Counted from the stretch's first letter, positions 10,512-23,322 are shown. The stretch is DNA of 64,000 nucleotides from Paraphaeosphaeria minitans (GCA_015832175.1 WJXW01000007.1:1178001-1242000), one strand, 5' to 3'. Translations and numbers: made by a program. The notes: generated by a model from the sequence alone, not told the origin.

Positions 10512-12651
10512 ATGGGTTCCACAACACTCTTCACCTTCCTGTTGTATGTTGATCCGATATCTGCCTTATAATCTATTACCCCGCTGACTTCACTTGTAGT
10601 GAGCATCCTACTCGCCTTCAAAGTGTGGAGCTGTTCGGCTCGTGGGACAATTTCTCCAAACCATACCAGCTACAACGCGACCGAAGAAGAGGCCACGGCG
10701 TCTGGTCCGGTTGTTATACTTTCGACAACATCATCTGTGACGGCGACTTTGAGAACGTCGGACAGCGTCGAAGTGGTGCTTTAGCTATGGGTGGAACCTA
10801 CTGGTATTATGTACGTGCCTCAACTCTCATGTGTGCAAACACACGTCGTTTCACAGCATTGCGACGGTTGCTGATCCTACCCAGTACAGCGTGGATGGCA
10901 TCGAGGAACGCTGTAACCCTTCGGAACCATCGACAACTGCGTGCCCTTTACTCCCTGGTCAACGACTGAACGTCTTGGATGTCCCTCGCGAGGCAGGGAC
11001 CAGCCACACCATGGGAGACGCAGATGTCTTCACCCGCAACCCTAAGGACAAGTTCCTCACGCCAGTTCCGCCTGTTCCACAGAAAGTCCTTCCATCCGCT
11101 CGCCTTGGAGATCTCTGCAGTGAACCGTATCGTGTCCCCACAGTCTCGCTCACTACTCCGCGATCCGCAACATACCCCTACACCACTCCAGCATACTCAC
11201 CCGGCCCCGCACGACATGCACGGAGTGCATCTACTACACCGGCCTTGACCTCGACGGCCCTGTTCACAGACTTCAAGTATCTGAAAGAAAAGCTCGCGCA
11301 GAAGAGGTCAGCTTCGCATGCAAGAGCAGGATCGAAGAGTATCCGGGATCTAGAAATAGGAGCACCTACTTTGATTAGCACCACCGCTGAAGGAGTCAGT
11401 CTTGTATCTCGGTCATTGTTCCACAGGACCCCACTCCCTTCACCTCTGCCGACTCCTCAGACCTCGAAGTCACTGTCCCCTCCTACGGCGCCCCACACGG
11501 CTCCTTCCTTGCCAGCATCTGTCAGGGAAAAGCTGCGGCAGTTCTCGCCTCTTGGCTCTCACCCAATAGAATCCAACGCAGACTGTGGACCATCGTCGTT
11601 GGCACTCAACGAATATCCCTACGGGACGCGGCCGCGTTCTCGATCGGACGTTGCCCCAACTACAGCAGGCTCACACTGTGCGCCGGCTAGCGTTGTCCGA
11701 GCCAAGTCGACTGACACGAGGCGCACACAACTCTTCTGCAATGAGCCATGGATATCATCACCGAGACTGCCACGACAACATGAGATAGACCCTGAGGTGC
11801 CGACCGATGAGGCTCTTGCCCTTGAAAGACCGGCTCTAGCCCTCGAGCCACCATTCGCGGACGCACGCCCGACCTCAAGGCATGGTGGTGATCGCAGCGC
11901 TGGCTTGCAGAGCTCGCCACTTGACAAGGACAAGAGCCTGCCTCCATTACCCCGTTATCTTGTTCCCGCTCCGCTCTACGCATGCAAGAGTGTCGATTTC
12001 AGCCCAAAGGTGGACGATACGCCCGAAGAGAATGAGCCTGAGGAGAATGAGCCTGAGCAAAATGAGTATCAAGAGATCCAGGTGGAGGATGCTCGGTTCC
12101 AAATCCTTTCGGAACGCAAGGGCCATTTCTCAATCTGGAGTGCCGAGTCTGGCACATTCAGCTCTCCAACATCTGACGATGGCGAGCTTGAATCGCCGAC
12201 TTTCAGCTGTTTTACTAGCGACTGTAGTGATGCTGGCTCGCCACGACGGTTCTCCCTTTTCTCCATTAGCGATTACATACACAGCCCCAATCGCGACTCT
12301 ACATTCCCCGAGCATGAGTACGAAAAGGAAGAGCAGGACGAGGCACCCGCCAAAGAGGATGTCTCTACCTTGCCTCCAAAATTAGAAGAGCTTCGCTTGT
12401 CATCATTTGGACCCAATCTCTTCGACCTCGACATTCAACACGCAGAGTCTGCGCCACGTAGGCAAGCGGCATGCTTTGGGTTGGGTTTCCAAAGCTACAA
12501 GCTGCCAGAAGGTGAAACCGCGTCCAAGACGACCGTCACCGAGAGCTTATTCCAGCCCCAGCCGGCGATACAGCACGCCCGCGGTGGCTCCATCGCTCGT
12601 GCCGAAGCGCTCGTCAACGATTTCGGCTTCCTTGGCGATGCCGTCAATTAG
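10512..12651 (+). CDS. AMPK-type glycogen-binding (CBM48/E-set) domain protein with long disordered tail
   Basis: Three exons: 10512-10543, 10600-10810 and 10885-12651, 669 residues. Intron 1 (GTATGT...TTGTAG, 56 nt, phase 2) joins a ten-codon first exon. Intron 2 (GTACGT...CCCAG, 74 nt, phase 0) restores TYWYYYSVDG. Residues about 10-110 form an Ig-like carbohydrate-binding module of the AMPK-beta glycogen-binding type: the core ELFGSWDNF, a basic loop, GVWSGCYTF, GGTYWYYY, and the conserved tail CPLLPGQRLNVLDVP. The remaining 550 residues are low-complexity Ser/Pro-rich with acidic repeats (EENEPEENEPEQNE near residue 460). There is no kinase or catalytic domain. It probably serves as a scaffold or regulator that recognises glycogen-like glucans; partners are unknown. 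Confidence 0.82.
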
Positions 12652-13895
12652 GAGTGCTTCGGTCACTTCCTTCACTTCACAGTATATATTCGACGTTACA
12701 TTTCCTCTATTTAGATTTCTTGGTATACCCATTTTCGGATCTTTAGCCTTGTAGCCTAGTCGAGCTACACTTTTTTCGACTTTTAAAGCGAGCTTTTACC
12801 TACGCCGCATATCCAAGATTTTGGCCTTCGCTTCAACTTTCACTCTTTACATACTGCAGCAATGCTTCATTTAGCGATGGCGTTTGATACTAGGGGAGCA
12901 ACACCCACTACGACTTCCGTACTCACCATGTCACGAGCATGAATTTGTGCCGTCGGCGGTCGACGGTCGGCGGTCGACGGTATGGCGGTATAGGCCACAG
13001 CGTGACTTACTGTCATATGCTGGAAGGATAGCGATGCATCGGATGGTGGACAAGGTCCATGGAAATAGCCTGCAGCTTAACGAGTAGTGCAACGAATTAT
13101 AAAAGTACCAAAACTCGTGCCACATATCCCGAGGTATAACACGACAAGTGATGAGGCCGGACCTGCACATATACCCAGCCAAGCGTGTGTACCTGCGCCT
13201 GCGGTCGCCTATTTTTCCACTGCAGCCTTGCCTGCGCTGCGTCGCTCGGGACGCACCTAACGACTTCGCCGTCCGACCACAAAAGTTCTTCGAATCGGCA
13301 CAGCCTGTATGGGCGCTGCTTTGTACAATGTAGCCTTGTGTTGTCGACAATCTCGATCATCCGGCCCGTCCTTCCAATCCAATCTTGATGCTGGCCAGAA
13401 TGACACAGAATGTGGCAGCGATTGCTGGGATCGAGAGCCACGACGACGGAGAGACCGACTTTGAAGGTGCACCGCTTTCCGCTGCGATGCGCCCTTTGCA
13501 TGGCCAGGCACGGACCGTGCAGAGTGGACGGAGGAGATGCGGTGTGCGTTGCCGAGGGACGCGGAAGAAAGCAGTACCGTCGCCGTTACCTGGCGGAGAC
13601 GAGGACGCGGGTGAAGATGGAAAGGCCAGTGGGGGGGAGACGGTGTGCAGACGGTGTTCGAGAGGACGAGGCAGGGGATTTGACGTGTTTTCATAAGGGA
13701 CAGCGTTGGGCGTGGGCATGATCAGTCAACTCGTGAGCATGGCATTGGCACACAGTGAGGTCGCCAGCTCTCCAAGTCATCGTAATTGTATCTTGGCTAA
13801 TTTGGTTCGGTCCGGTCTATGCTAGCTCCCATGCACAGTATATGCGAACACTCCGCTAAGCCAAACAATGCATGCCGTTACAGGACCAGGTGGGC
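12652..13895. other. Convergent intergenic region, nothing recognised
   Basis: Convergent 3' flanks of the glycogen-binding-domain gene and delta-COP. Positions about 12950-12985 hold a short tandem of CGGCGGTCGACGGT-like units. Overlapping open frames at 13257-13721 on both strands show no family signature and are treated as chance. Confidence 0.4.
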
Positions 13896-15593
13896 CTATA
13901 CAATCTCGTAGACATCCGCGACGGACTTGATGTCCGTGGTGAAGTTGATGTCTTGGTTCATGGACAGAAGCGTTACCGAGGCAACCTGTTTGCACAACTG
14001 TTAGTAAACCATGGGCCTGTTTCAAATAGGGGAACCGGTAAAGACTCACGCTGACGTCGACGAAGGGAGTCACCTTGCTGAAGCGTACCCTCATGGGGAA
14101 GAACTCGGCCTCGCTCTCGGCCTGAGCCTCGAACTCAAAGCTGCCAGAGCTGTGCTCCTCATCCACGGTACCGATGTTCCACTCCAGGCTATCTCCGCTG
14201 ACTTCGTATACAGCGTCAAAGGACGATACGTTTGGCTCGTCTGTCTGGAACGGAATGGTGACAGTGACGTCCTTCAATGCGTCGCCGCCAGCCAGCTCAT
14301 ATTCTACAGTGATGTTGAACACCTTGCCCGAGTCCTCGACCCAAACGCGGAACGTAATCGGTGGATCTGATACATCTTCGGCCTTGGGCGCGAGCTTCCA
14401 TTTCATGACACCGATACCCATGTTCGAAGGGAATCCCTTGGTAGTGTCCGCGAGCTGGATGACCTGGCCGTTACGGAAAGCAGCCTTGTCGACCTTTGGA
14501 TGCGTCATGAGCTGAGCGCCCCGGGTGTCGCCGGCTTGTAGGTCGAGCTTCACTTGCGTAAGGGCTGGGTCGGAGATTTTGAGCTGCATTTCTCCCTTGA
14601 CCTCAAATGATTTGAGCAGACCCTCCCTGTCCAAGCGGGCGGAGATGGACTCGTTGGTGGTGATGTGCACAGCTTCGCGATCGGTTGAGGTGGATTGACG
14701 AGCGCTCGCTGGCGCTGCGGCGGGGGCGGAGATTTTGGGCGAAGCAACGAGGGGTTCGCTTTCCGGAGGCAGATCGCCGGCGACTTGCTCGAAGATGTTG
14801 GAGGTGGTCTTCTTCTTGCCGAGCTGCATGCCCTTCTTGCCCAGTGCCAGTGGCTTGCTCGTCTTCTTCTTCTCGGCTTCATACGAGTCGTACGTATCGG
14901 TGACGGTGGTAGGAGCGCTGGGCGTGTACGACGGGTACTGAGGTGTGCGAGGAGCGCTGCCCATGCCGCCCATGCTTCCCATGCCTCCACCTCCTCCCAT
15001 TCCGCGTGATGACCTTGACATTTCCTTGCGCTGCATTTCGAGCTGCTTGGCGCGGCGTTTGCGCTCCTCGGTAGCCTCGAGTTCCTTGTTCCGTGCAATG
15101 ATCTCCTGGATCCTCTCCTCGTGACTCTCCATCTCCAAGAAAGTCTTGATCTGGGACAAGGTCAGGTTCTCCCGATAGCCCAGCGTGACGATCTCATCGA
15201 AAGCGCCCAGCAGCTCGAACGCATTCTTTAAGATCTCGCGCTCATCCAGCGACTTGCATATTGAGGATACGACTTGGGCGAAGAGGTGCAGAGAGTTGAT
15301 GTCTTGCAGGATATTGGACTGGAGGTTGGTGATGAGTACCATGTACAGCTCGTCGAGCGGCTGGTACACGTAGCGCACGTTGTCCTGCTCTACAGTGGTG
15401 TGTTGGGAGGCGCCGTCGGCGAGCTTGGGGAACGAGGCGAGGAGGGCTTCAATGCGCGAGCGCTGCATTTCGCGGAACTGGCGGGAGAGGACGGCCTTCC
15501 CGCCGCGGGTGCATATCGACGCTGCGAGGACAACCTGCGATAATAGTAAGACGTGATGGCCAGGCACGAGGCAGCATTGGGCCACTGTACCAT
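13896..15593 (-). CDS. RET2: Coatomer subunit delta (delta-COP)
   Basis: Three exons: the first coding exon is only the ATG (15591-15593), exon 2 is 14050-15534 and exon 3 13896-13985, 525 residues. Intron 15535-15590 (GTACAG...CGCAG) sits directly after the start codon and yields the canonical MVVLAASICTRGGK start. Intron 13986-14049 (GTGAGT, branch TACTAAC, AACAG) restores the conserved C-terminus ending DVYEIV. The N-terminal 140 residues are a longin-type domain, followed by a charged linker (residues about 150-180) and a Gly/Ala/Lys-rich hinge. A mu-homology domain spans about residues 270-525. Delta-COP is part of the COPI F-subcomplex that coats Golgi-to-ER retrograde vesicles. Length matches yeast Ret2 (546). 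Confidence 0.95.
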
Positions 15594-16456
15594 GTTGACG
15601 CAGAAGTAGTAGCTTGAACGGATGGACTTGAAGCTAGATATAAGGGCTGTCCCGGAGATTGGAAGCGCGTTTGATCGTAGAGCTTCCGCCGTCAGTGGGT
15701 ATGGAGGGGATGTTGTCCACAGTGGAAATTGGAAGCCCCAGACTGATTGGCAATCGCGCGAGGAGGTGTAGCTGGGGACGGACAAGCAGCGGCAGGCGAA
15801 GTATGTTGTCTGCGTATCGTGAGAAAAGCAAGGCTACTGTGTCCCTTGCGTTCGAGTTGCTGGCTCGCTGGACCATTGTGGAGGTCCGCCATGTCCAGAC
15901 TCCAGGTGTTAATTTGGTCACGTGGTCACGCCTGCCTACGCTAAGCCGCTTCGACGGCCAAGCCGGCCGCTTAAAGTGCCCTTTGACCCGACCCTTTTCC
16001 TCTTCAACAACCGCGCTCTTGCTCAGCTACCGCGACCTCGCACACAGCCCTTCCGCAGCGGCTTCTATTGTCTTTTCACTTGCTTTCCACTCCACAAACC
16101 AAATCCTCGGGCCGACGGCGCACTCTAAAGGCTTCTACTTGCGTTGGCTTCTGGCACCTGTAGCTCGTCCTTGGCGCGACCTTTTGTCTTCCTTCGTCTA
16201 CTTTGAACGAGCCCTGCAACTCTGCCTCACTACCAGCGCCTTGCAGCAACACCCATTACACACGACGCGTACCGCGTGAAGCTGCCCTAGAACAAGGTTC
16301 ACCTCTGGTCACGCTTTACAGATTTCGTGCCACACGTTCGCCTCTCCCGCTACGCCTGTGACTCGCGCCCGCCCGCTGCGACGCGCCCTTCACGTCACAC
16401 CTCCCTCGATACTGTTTGCAATCTCCTCGGTCTCTCCTCTGACCGAATTTTGCCCC
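15594..16456. promoter_or_regulatory. Divergent promoter region, delta-COP / acidic protein
   Basis: This 863-nt gap lies between two divergent start codons. It is CT-rich on the plus strand from about 15990 to 16460, as expected for the leader of the downstream plus-strand gene. The open frame at 15659-16279 has no family resemblance. No specific factor site can be supported. Confidence 0.4.
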
Positions 16457-18930
16457 ATGTCAACTGCTGCCCTGTCAGCTCCTCACCTCGAGGTCACTGC
16501 ACCCGATAATATGGACCTTCATTCCGAAGACAGCCTGGACTTCGATGATGGCCATGTCGACATCGATCTAGACTTGCATTCTGCAGGTGACGTTGACGAC
16601 GATGAATCGCTCCACGATGCTGGGACAGATGCTGGCCAGGATATGCAGGCCGTGCCGGGTGACCTGGACGACTTCATGGCCGACAACGAGGATCTAATCG
16701 AAGAAGACATCGTTGACGAAGACATCGTTAACGACGAAGACATAGAGTTAGAGCTCCACACGCACTCGACCGAGCATACCACTGCGTTGAACCAGTTTTC
16801 ACTAGCTGGCCCGGAAGAAGACTTGATTGATTACTCGGATGATGAAGACGCAGCCATAGATGGAAACACAGCCGCGACGAACGCGCCCCGAATTGATACT
16901 CTTGATGAACCTGTAATTGCCCCAGAGAATGGAGACCAAGCGGGTGTCAACATTCTGTCTAGTCACGGAAGTCATGCTGGGGAGGATAACATCGAGTCAC
17001 AACATGCCATTAATGCGCCTCAGACGCAGACTGACTCGGACCCCGTGCAAGCACAGGACTTGTACACAACAAAGCAACCCTGTGCTGCTTCCGCGCAGCC
17101 AGACGAGCAACCGCATTCTGTTGTGCATAATGATTTCCAAAGCTCGTGTCAGGAAACCCACAGCCCAGAGCGTAGAACGAGTGATCCACTCTTCTTCTCG
17201 ACTGCTACTGGCGTTGAAAACTCTTCGACCGAGCATGGCGGGCAAGATGACAAAGACACCAACTTGCATCCTGTTAATGTCAACTTTAACGGCCAGGACT
17301 ACTGGCTGTTCCAGTATCATGATTATGAGGGCAGTGGGGAGTACCTCCTCGAGGATAACTCTTTTATAAAACAGCCTCTTAATTCCGTCATTAACGCTTG
17401 TCGGAAAGCTCTTGGCGCTCTTGAAGTTATCGTCCCGGATGACTTTGAGCTTGGCTTCTGTCTCAACAGTCTTCACCAGGTTGAGCTTTTTGAAGAGCAT
17501 TCGACATGTGCCTTTTTCAGCTTAAATGACATACTCGGTGTATACCTGCAGCTCTACGCTCAAGATGGGATTACTGACCCTGAATACTTTTGCATCTCTC
17601 TCGTGTCCCGCCCACGAGTCTCATCCCTCCTTGCCGAACTCTCCAGAGCCGCTACGGAAGGCATTGGCTACACAGGCTTAGACAGTGTTATCGCGTCTGG
17701 GCAAAGTCTCTTCTCTGTCCCAAGATCTCATAGTCCTACCGAACATAGTTTTGGGGAATGGGAAGGAGATAATGCGCAAGAGGCGTCCGATGTGCGGGAC
17801 CATCCTGAAGTGGGGGACCAGGTTCAAGACGAGGAAGAGTACCAGGGGAAACATAAACTCGAGGATGCGCCTGTGTCGACTGAAGAGCAGGGTCCTGGCG
17901 TTGAAGACTGGCAGCAAGAGAGCAACCCAAAGCACGAGCCTGAACTTCAGGCTGAGACTACAGCTGACGTTTCTGAGGAACAAGCACCAGCAGCTGTTAC
18001 AGGAATTAGAAGTAATGTTCCTCAGAGTACGGCAGCGAGCGTAAACGAGGATGTGGAGCAGCCTATCACTGGCAATGTTCTTTCAGAGCAAAATCTTCAA
18101 GAACCTGAAGTAAACTTCATTGATTATAGTGACGACGAGTACGAAGAGGGCGCGCCCAGTAACCAAGCCCAGACAAGCCGTGTTTCGTCGACTTCTGCAA
18201 CAGTTCAGGGTGACGATCCTTCTCAGGTTCAGAATTATGCGGAGAACGTAGCTCAAGACGAGCAGCAGAGCGAGCACCTGGTTGAGGGCCTGAACGAGGG
18301 ACAAGCAAGCTCTGGTGCTGACGCCTTCGTCAAATTCGAAGGCAATGACTACTCGTTTGGAGAGCTTGATGGGCAAGCCTACGGAGAAACTTACGAAGAA
18401 GAGTACGAGCAAGAGTACAACCAGGACCAAGAAGCTGAGGGCTACCCAGGCTACGACGTCGATCAGACGAACGTCGAAGACACTAACCACCCTGGTGATC
18501 TCGAACAGCAATTAGCCGATGAAGCTGATGACCTCAACGTCACCGCGGAATTCCATGTCGGCGAGTCTAACGTTGTAGACGACGAATTCGAAGGCGGAAA
18601 CGACTTCCTGGAGCTTGGCGACGCCGATGCGGTACCGGAACAAGCAGTAAACCATGACGCCGCAGAAGACGAGCTAGATTACTCTGATGACGAGGAGGAC
18701 GGCGTGGTCAGTCAAGCTTTGGCCGCGGCATCTGCGGCTGCAGACACCGTTGTCACCTCGTCTACCGAACCTCGAAACCTGTCTCCACAGGGACACAAGA
18801 GAACAATTGACGAGGTTGGCAATGATGTGGTGGATGCAACCACTTCAACAGGTATGCCAGGGCGCAAGCGCCCAAGATGGCAGCACAGCGCTGACTGGTT
18901 ATTTCAGATGCAAAGCGGCCTCGAGTGTAG
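16457..18930 (+). CDS. Large acidic protein with repeated DYSDDE motifs, unknown function
   Basis: Two exons: 16457-18851 and 18908-18930, 805 residues. The intron (GTATGC...TTCAG, 56 nt, phase 1) lies just before the end and replaces a read-through tail with the short basic C-terminus DAKRPRV, a plausible nuclear localisation signal. ATG 16457 is the first in-frame ATG. The protein is strongly acidic and mostly disordered. The motif (I/L)DYSDDE occurs three times, at about residues 127, 555 and 738. One ordered-looking segment, about residues 274-405, starts VNFNGQDYWLFQYHDYEG. A related V-x-F-x-G-x-DY start recurs near residue 622, possibly a degenerate second copy. I do not recognise a family. 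The composition suits a nuclear chromatin- or RNA-associated factor, but that is inference. Confidence 0.75.
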
Positions 18931-19959
18931 ACTCCCGCCGTCCTCCTTGGCAACGACTTCGACGTGAACGTGCACTAACCTGATAACATGGCGATATAAC
19001 ACCTGACTACGGCCGACCAAATCCCCTTTGACGTAGGCAGACCTGGACACGGACCTCACTGCACTTTAATATTTCAACTGGATACTAACCATAGGTATAT
19101 GCACCAAGTGTAAGCTTCCTTCACTGGCGCGGGTGACCAGTTCCCTACAGCTGCAATTTCAATTGCAGAAGGTACGTAAAACACTCTACTAATCAAGGAT
19201 GTGCTTGCGACTATTTCGCTCGCAACGAGGAGACTCCGGAGGGCATGCCAACAACCGGCACCGGAAGATTTTGTACGTGGCGGTGGTGAGCAGGCGGTGG
19301 AGTGTGAAGGATTTTGGGTTGTAGGGTGGATTTCGGCATCCGGAGTTTGGCGCAACGGAAACATGGGCCAGAGGATCGGTCGGCATATGGCGTTTGATAC
19401 CCAATTTGTCCGCATGGGATTCCGGGATCGGGCGTTTACGAGATTTCTTTTGCTGCGATTGTACGCGCACCCGTTTGTCGAGCGAAGAGGAGCAAGGACA
19501 GCATCGTGGTCGACGACGCGTCAGCCCCAGACGGTTGAATATTCGATAAGCTACAGTACAGCGGACGGAGTGGACACTGCTGCATTGGTTTGATTGGAGT
19601 CAGCTACCTGGTCCCAGACGCCATAATAGTCATTCTCCACAATCAGCGTGCGCGTGCAAAGTGTGATGCTGCAATGCACCTCGCGAGAACAAGGTGACTG
19701 TTGAATGCGGGCGTCGCAGGCAGCCGCGTGACGTGTCGCAAGGGAGATCTGGCACTGTGCGCTTGGCGTGGTGGGCAGCCGCAGAGCCGGTGGTGGCACT
19801 GTGGCAAGCCTGAGGCCGCGTGTTTCGCAACCTGAAGCGGCGGGCTGGATGCTACAGTGCTCCACGGTCTGGAAATAGCGAAGTCCGCTAAGGGTGCCCC
19901 CCTGCGCCTAGGATTATGGGAGAGAGAGGTTAAAGGGAGCGGGGGGGGGGAGAAAGAGA
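18931..19959. other. Intergenic, nothing recognised
   Basis: The stretch is normal-GC with overlapping open frames of 100-130 codons on both strands, none with family resemblance. A G-homopolymer run of nine lies at about 19941-19950, next to the AT-rich block that follows. Confidence 0.35.
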
Positions 19960-20290
19960 GGCTAGCCACTATAGTTAACTCGCGCTACCCGCTAACCTTC
20001 TAGCTAGCGCTGCTTAGCTTAACGTTAGTTTGCACTATTACTGTAATGATAGATGCTGACGTAATCTTTTGTCTTATTAAGAAATCTAATCCACTTGTTA
20101 AGTGTTTGGTTTCTTGTACTAGTTTTCTACTCCTAATAGTATAAGAAATAAAGAATACATTTTCCTAATGAAACTAAGTTACGTAGAAAAATAGTCTCCT
20201 AATAATAAGTACTATAATAGGCAATACTGTTATAAAATTAATCAAATAAGGTTAAAATGCACTTATAGGACGTGTTTTAATTCTTTTCAT
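19960..20290. repeat. AT-rich, RIP-like block
   Basis: Composition switches sharply to AT-rich with many TA steps (for example around 20040-20280), then returns to normal GC at about 20290. No frame is open for any length. This looks like a short transposon remnant hit by point mutation, but no domain is recognisable. Confidence 0.45.
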
Positions 20291-20941
20291 GAATCCTTCT
20301 CACCACTGTTCACATAGGAGGAGAGAAGTGTTACGTAAGATAACGCGGAGAAGTCGCGTTGAACTGAGCAGGGCCAAGACTCCCGTCTCAGCCTGTGGGG
20401 CGAGTAATCGACAGCTAACCGTCCCAAAGCATAAGCGTCCACATCCACGCCACCCAAGCCCTGCCGTTGGACTAAGCAGACTGCGCACGCCGCACAAAAC
20501 AGCCATCATCCTCCCTTGACTGCAGCCCTTTCGCCAACCCTTCCTTCGCATCGTCACCTTCCCGCCTGCCGCTCGTTCACACAGGCTCCCTCGCCCTTCG
20601 TTACCACCGGCCACCCGCCACACAGCGTTTGGTGAAACGCGCACCGATTTGGGCCTGCAGTCTGCCGAGGGCGCCATCGTTCCTGCCGAGACCCAGCCAG
20701 GAACAGCAGCCGCGCCATACGTGTGCCCGGGAGAGCCGAGCGTGCGCGTGCCTGTCGCATCCATCTTCACTCCACCACTGTCCGCCGAGCCTCCGCGCCG
20801 TTGACCACCTGTACCTGTCCGCGCCTATCGATAGCCCCAGCCCTCGGGCTTCTCTCGCCGCCAATTGCAGTACACCGCACCCGACACCATTCGCATCTGA
20901 TAGCAGAACACCAGAGGGACAGGGAACCCTAGTGTCCCATC

Positions 20942-22626
20942 ATGCTCGAAGACAAGTATGTGTCGAAGCAAAAGCGCTGCGCGCGAAGCATGAGTGGTGC
21001 TCATTGTGGACAGATACGTTGGCCTTATATTGGCTGTGTCGTCTTCGCTCGCCATCGGTGAATACTATCCCACCACGTATCTGTCTTACGTTGCTAACAC
21101 GCTGCGATCAGGCACGAGTTTTGTCATCACGAAGAAGGTCCGTCGTCGCGCCCTCTCTGCCCCCGGTCGTCCCGCATTTGCCTCCACGTCGCAACTTGCA
21201 ATAGCTTCCGCTGATGATAAGGATAGGGCCTGAATGCTTCTGCAGAGAAGCATGGCTTTGATGGAGATGGTTTCTCATATTTACGGAATCCCGTTTGGTG
21301 GGCCGGAATAGTCACGAGTGAGTGGCACTGCGGCACTGCGACTCCGTTGTGAAGCATGGTCTGACATGGCGCAGTGGTTCTGGGAGAGATCTTCAACTTC
21401 GCCGCATACGCATTTGCACCTGCAATCCTGGTGACTCCGCTCGGAGCTCTATCGGTGCTGATCGGGTCCGTGGAAGACGTGCCCTATGAATAACGACCCT
21501 GCTAACACGAAGATAGTGCTGTCCTGGGGTCCTACTTTCTCCAGGAATACTTGGGCGTGCTTGGCAAGATTGGCTGCGCGATATGTCTGATAGGATCCGT
21601 CATCATCGTACTCCATGCGCCGCCGGACGAGGAAGTCGAGTCTGTTGACAAGATTCTCAACTATGCGATACAGCCGGGTATGACTTGGCTGGCTTCACAC
21701 ATGACACAAAAGCTGACGAGCAGATGCAGGTTTCCTAATCTACTGTGTTTTTGTCGCCGCCTTTTCCATCTTCATGATCTACAACATCGCGCCCAAATAC
21801 GGCAAAAGAAACCCGCTTATTTACCTCTCCATCTGCTCGACAACCGGCTCCGTATCTATTATGGCGATCAAAGCATTCGGCATTGCGCTCAAGATGACTT
21901 TTGCTGGAAACAACCAATTTACACACCCTTCTACTTACGTCTTCGTTATCATAACGGTCGGCTGCATTTTGACGCAGATGAACTACTTCAACAAAGCGCT
22001 CAGCCAGTTCTCGACCAACATGTACGAAGTCTCAAGTGACGACGAGCGGGCTTTTGCTGACGGAAAACAGTGTCAATCCGCTCTACTATGTCGCCTTCAC
22101 TACATGCACACTTGTCGCTTCCTTCCTCCTCTTCCGCGGTTTCAACACTACCTCTGCCGTAAATACCATCTCCCTCCTCTGTGGCTTCCTAGTCATATTC
22201 TCCGGCGTCTACCTCCTCAATCTCTCCCGCGACGACCCTGACGGCAGCCGTGCTTTGGGTAACAACTTCAGCGACGGTGTGCCGACGGACGGCATTTCGG
22301 GTTTCCCTACGAGGCGAAGCATGCAGTTGCGACGCAGTACCGATTCTAGTTTCCGGAGCCCTGCGCTTCCATTCTTGGGCGGCCATGGCAATGGCAGCCG
22401 GCAAAGTCTCGGGGAGAGGAGGGCAATGATGCACGACTACGATATCGAGAATAATCAGTTTGAGCTGGGCGATCTGGCGGATGATAGTGACGAGGCAGAA
22501 GGCGGTATCAAGAGGACGAGCTTTGAAGAGGCAGACGACGTGGGATTGAACGGACGCCGACCGAGTGGCAGCCTGAGACTCTCGAAATCATCGGTACGAC
22601 CGAATGCCAAGGGCTCAGGTCGATGA
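20942..22626 (+). CDS. NIPA-type magnesium transporter (DUF803 family)
   Basis: Eight exons: 20942-20955, 21014-21057, 21112-21137, 21227-21317, 21375-21465, 21517-21677, 21730-22021 and 22071-22626, 424 residues. Every junction is GT-AG and keeps frame. The first exon is 14 nt, and Lys5 is split by intron 1. The spliced N-terminus [20 protein letters not shown] followed by ITKKGL is the NIPA signature. The middle reads [20 protein letters not shown], and about nine transmembrane helices fill residues 5-300. The C-terminal 120 residues are hydrophilic, with acidic and Ser-rich stretches, probably cytosolic. NIPA proteins move Mg2+ and other divalent cations across plasma or endosomal membranes. 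The gene lies in tandem with APC4, 700 nt upstream. Confidence 0.92.
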
Positions 22627-23322
22627 TAGTTGTTATGACCAGATGCCAAATCACGCATAACGAAGGAACCTCGCCGCGTCTCATCGTGAAGAGATGCATG
22701 TATATATGGGATGACATGAGGCTCCGATGAGTATGCGGCGTGGAATGGGACTTACCGCTCGGCTGGCTGCGCGGCTGCATCAAACAGTTTGCTTTCTGCG
22801 TGGACCATGAATACAGTTGCATGGATATCGTTGTATGGGTTAATGGCGTTACGCATTCGGAACATGGGGCGAGCTGGCACGGGGGGTTTGGCATGTTTTC
22901 AAGCTTGGCTTGTTTGTATTTTTACAATGGGATGGTATACCCCAGGACGGGTATCAGGTCTAGCAATGGCGCTTTCGTTAGCGCTATCAGGAATGCCCAA
23001 GTATTCGTTGTTTCCGAGAACAGTCATCATGTGCTGTGCGACCATTCGAGGCTCGCCTGTTTATTTGTCCTTTCTGTCAAATTGGCCCAAGGGACAAGAA
23101 GATTTGTGCGGCGGCGAGCGGCGTTCGTGATCAAGTTCCTGTCGCATGTATCCAACCCGGACACTTGCGTTGATCTTGGTGCACCAGCGTCAGGGCGTGA
23201 CTTCGCGATCACACTAGCCTATTTCGGCACATTCGCGCCTGCCTTAGACGCTGAACACCACAGCTTGAAAACACGACCTTGATCACGGCCTTTCTGGCCA
23301 AGTCCTCGGAGAGACACTCACA
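22627..23322. other. Intergenic between tandem genes
   Basis: Holds the 3' end of the NIPA-type gene and the promoter of APC4. The plus-strand open frame at 22740-23282 has no family resemblance and is treated as chance. Confidence 0.4.

Noticed and set aside
13257..13721. Overlapping open frames on both strands downstream of delta-COP
   Set aside because: Mutually overlapping, Arg/Ser-rich, no family resemblance, typical of GC-rich chance frames.
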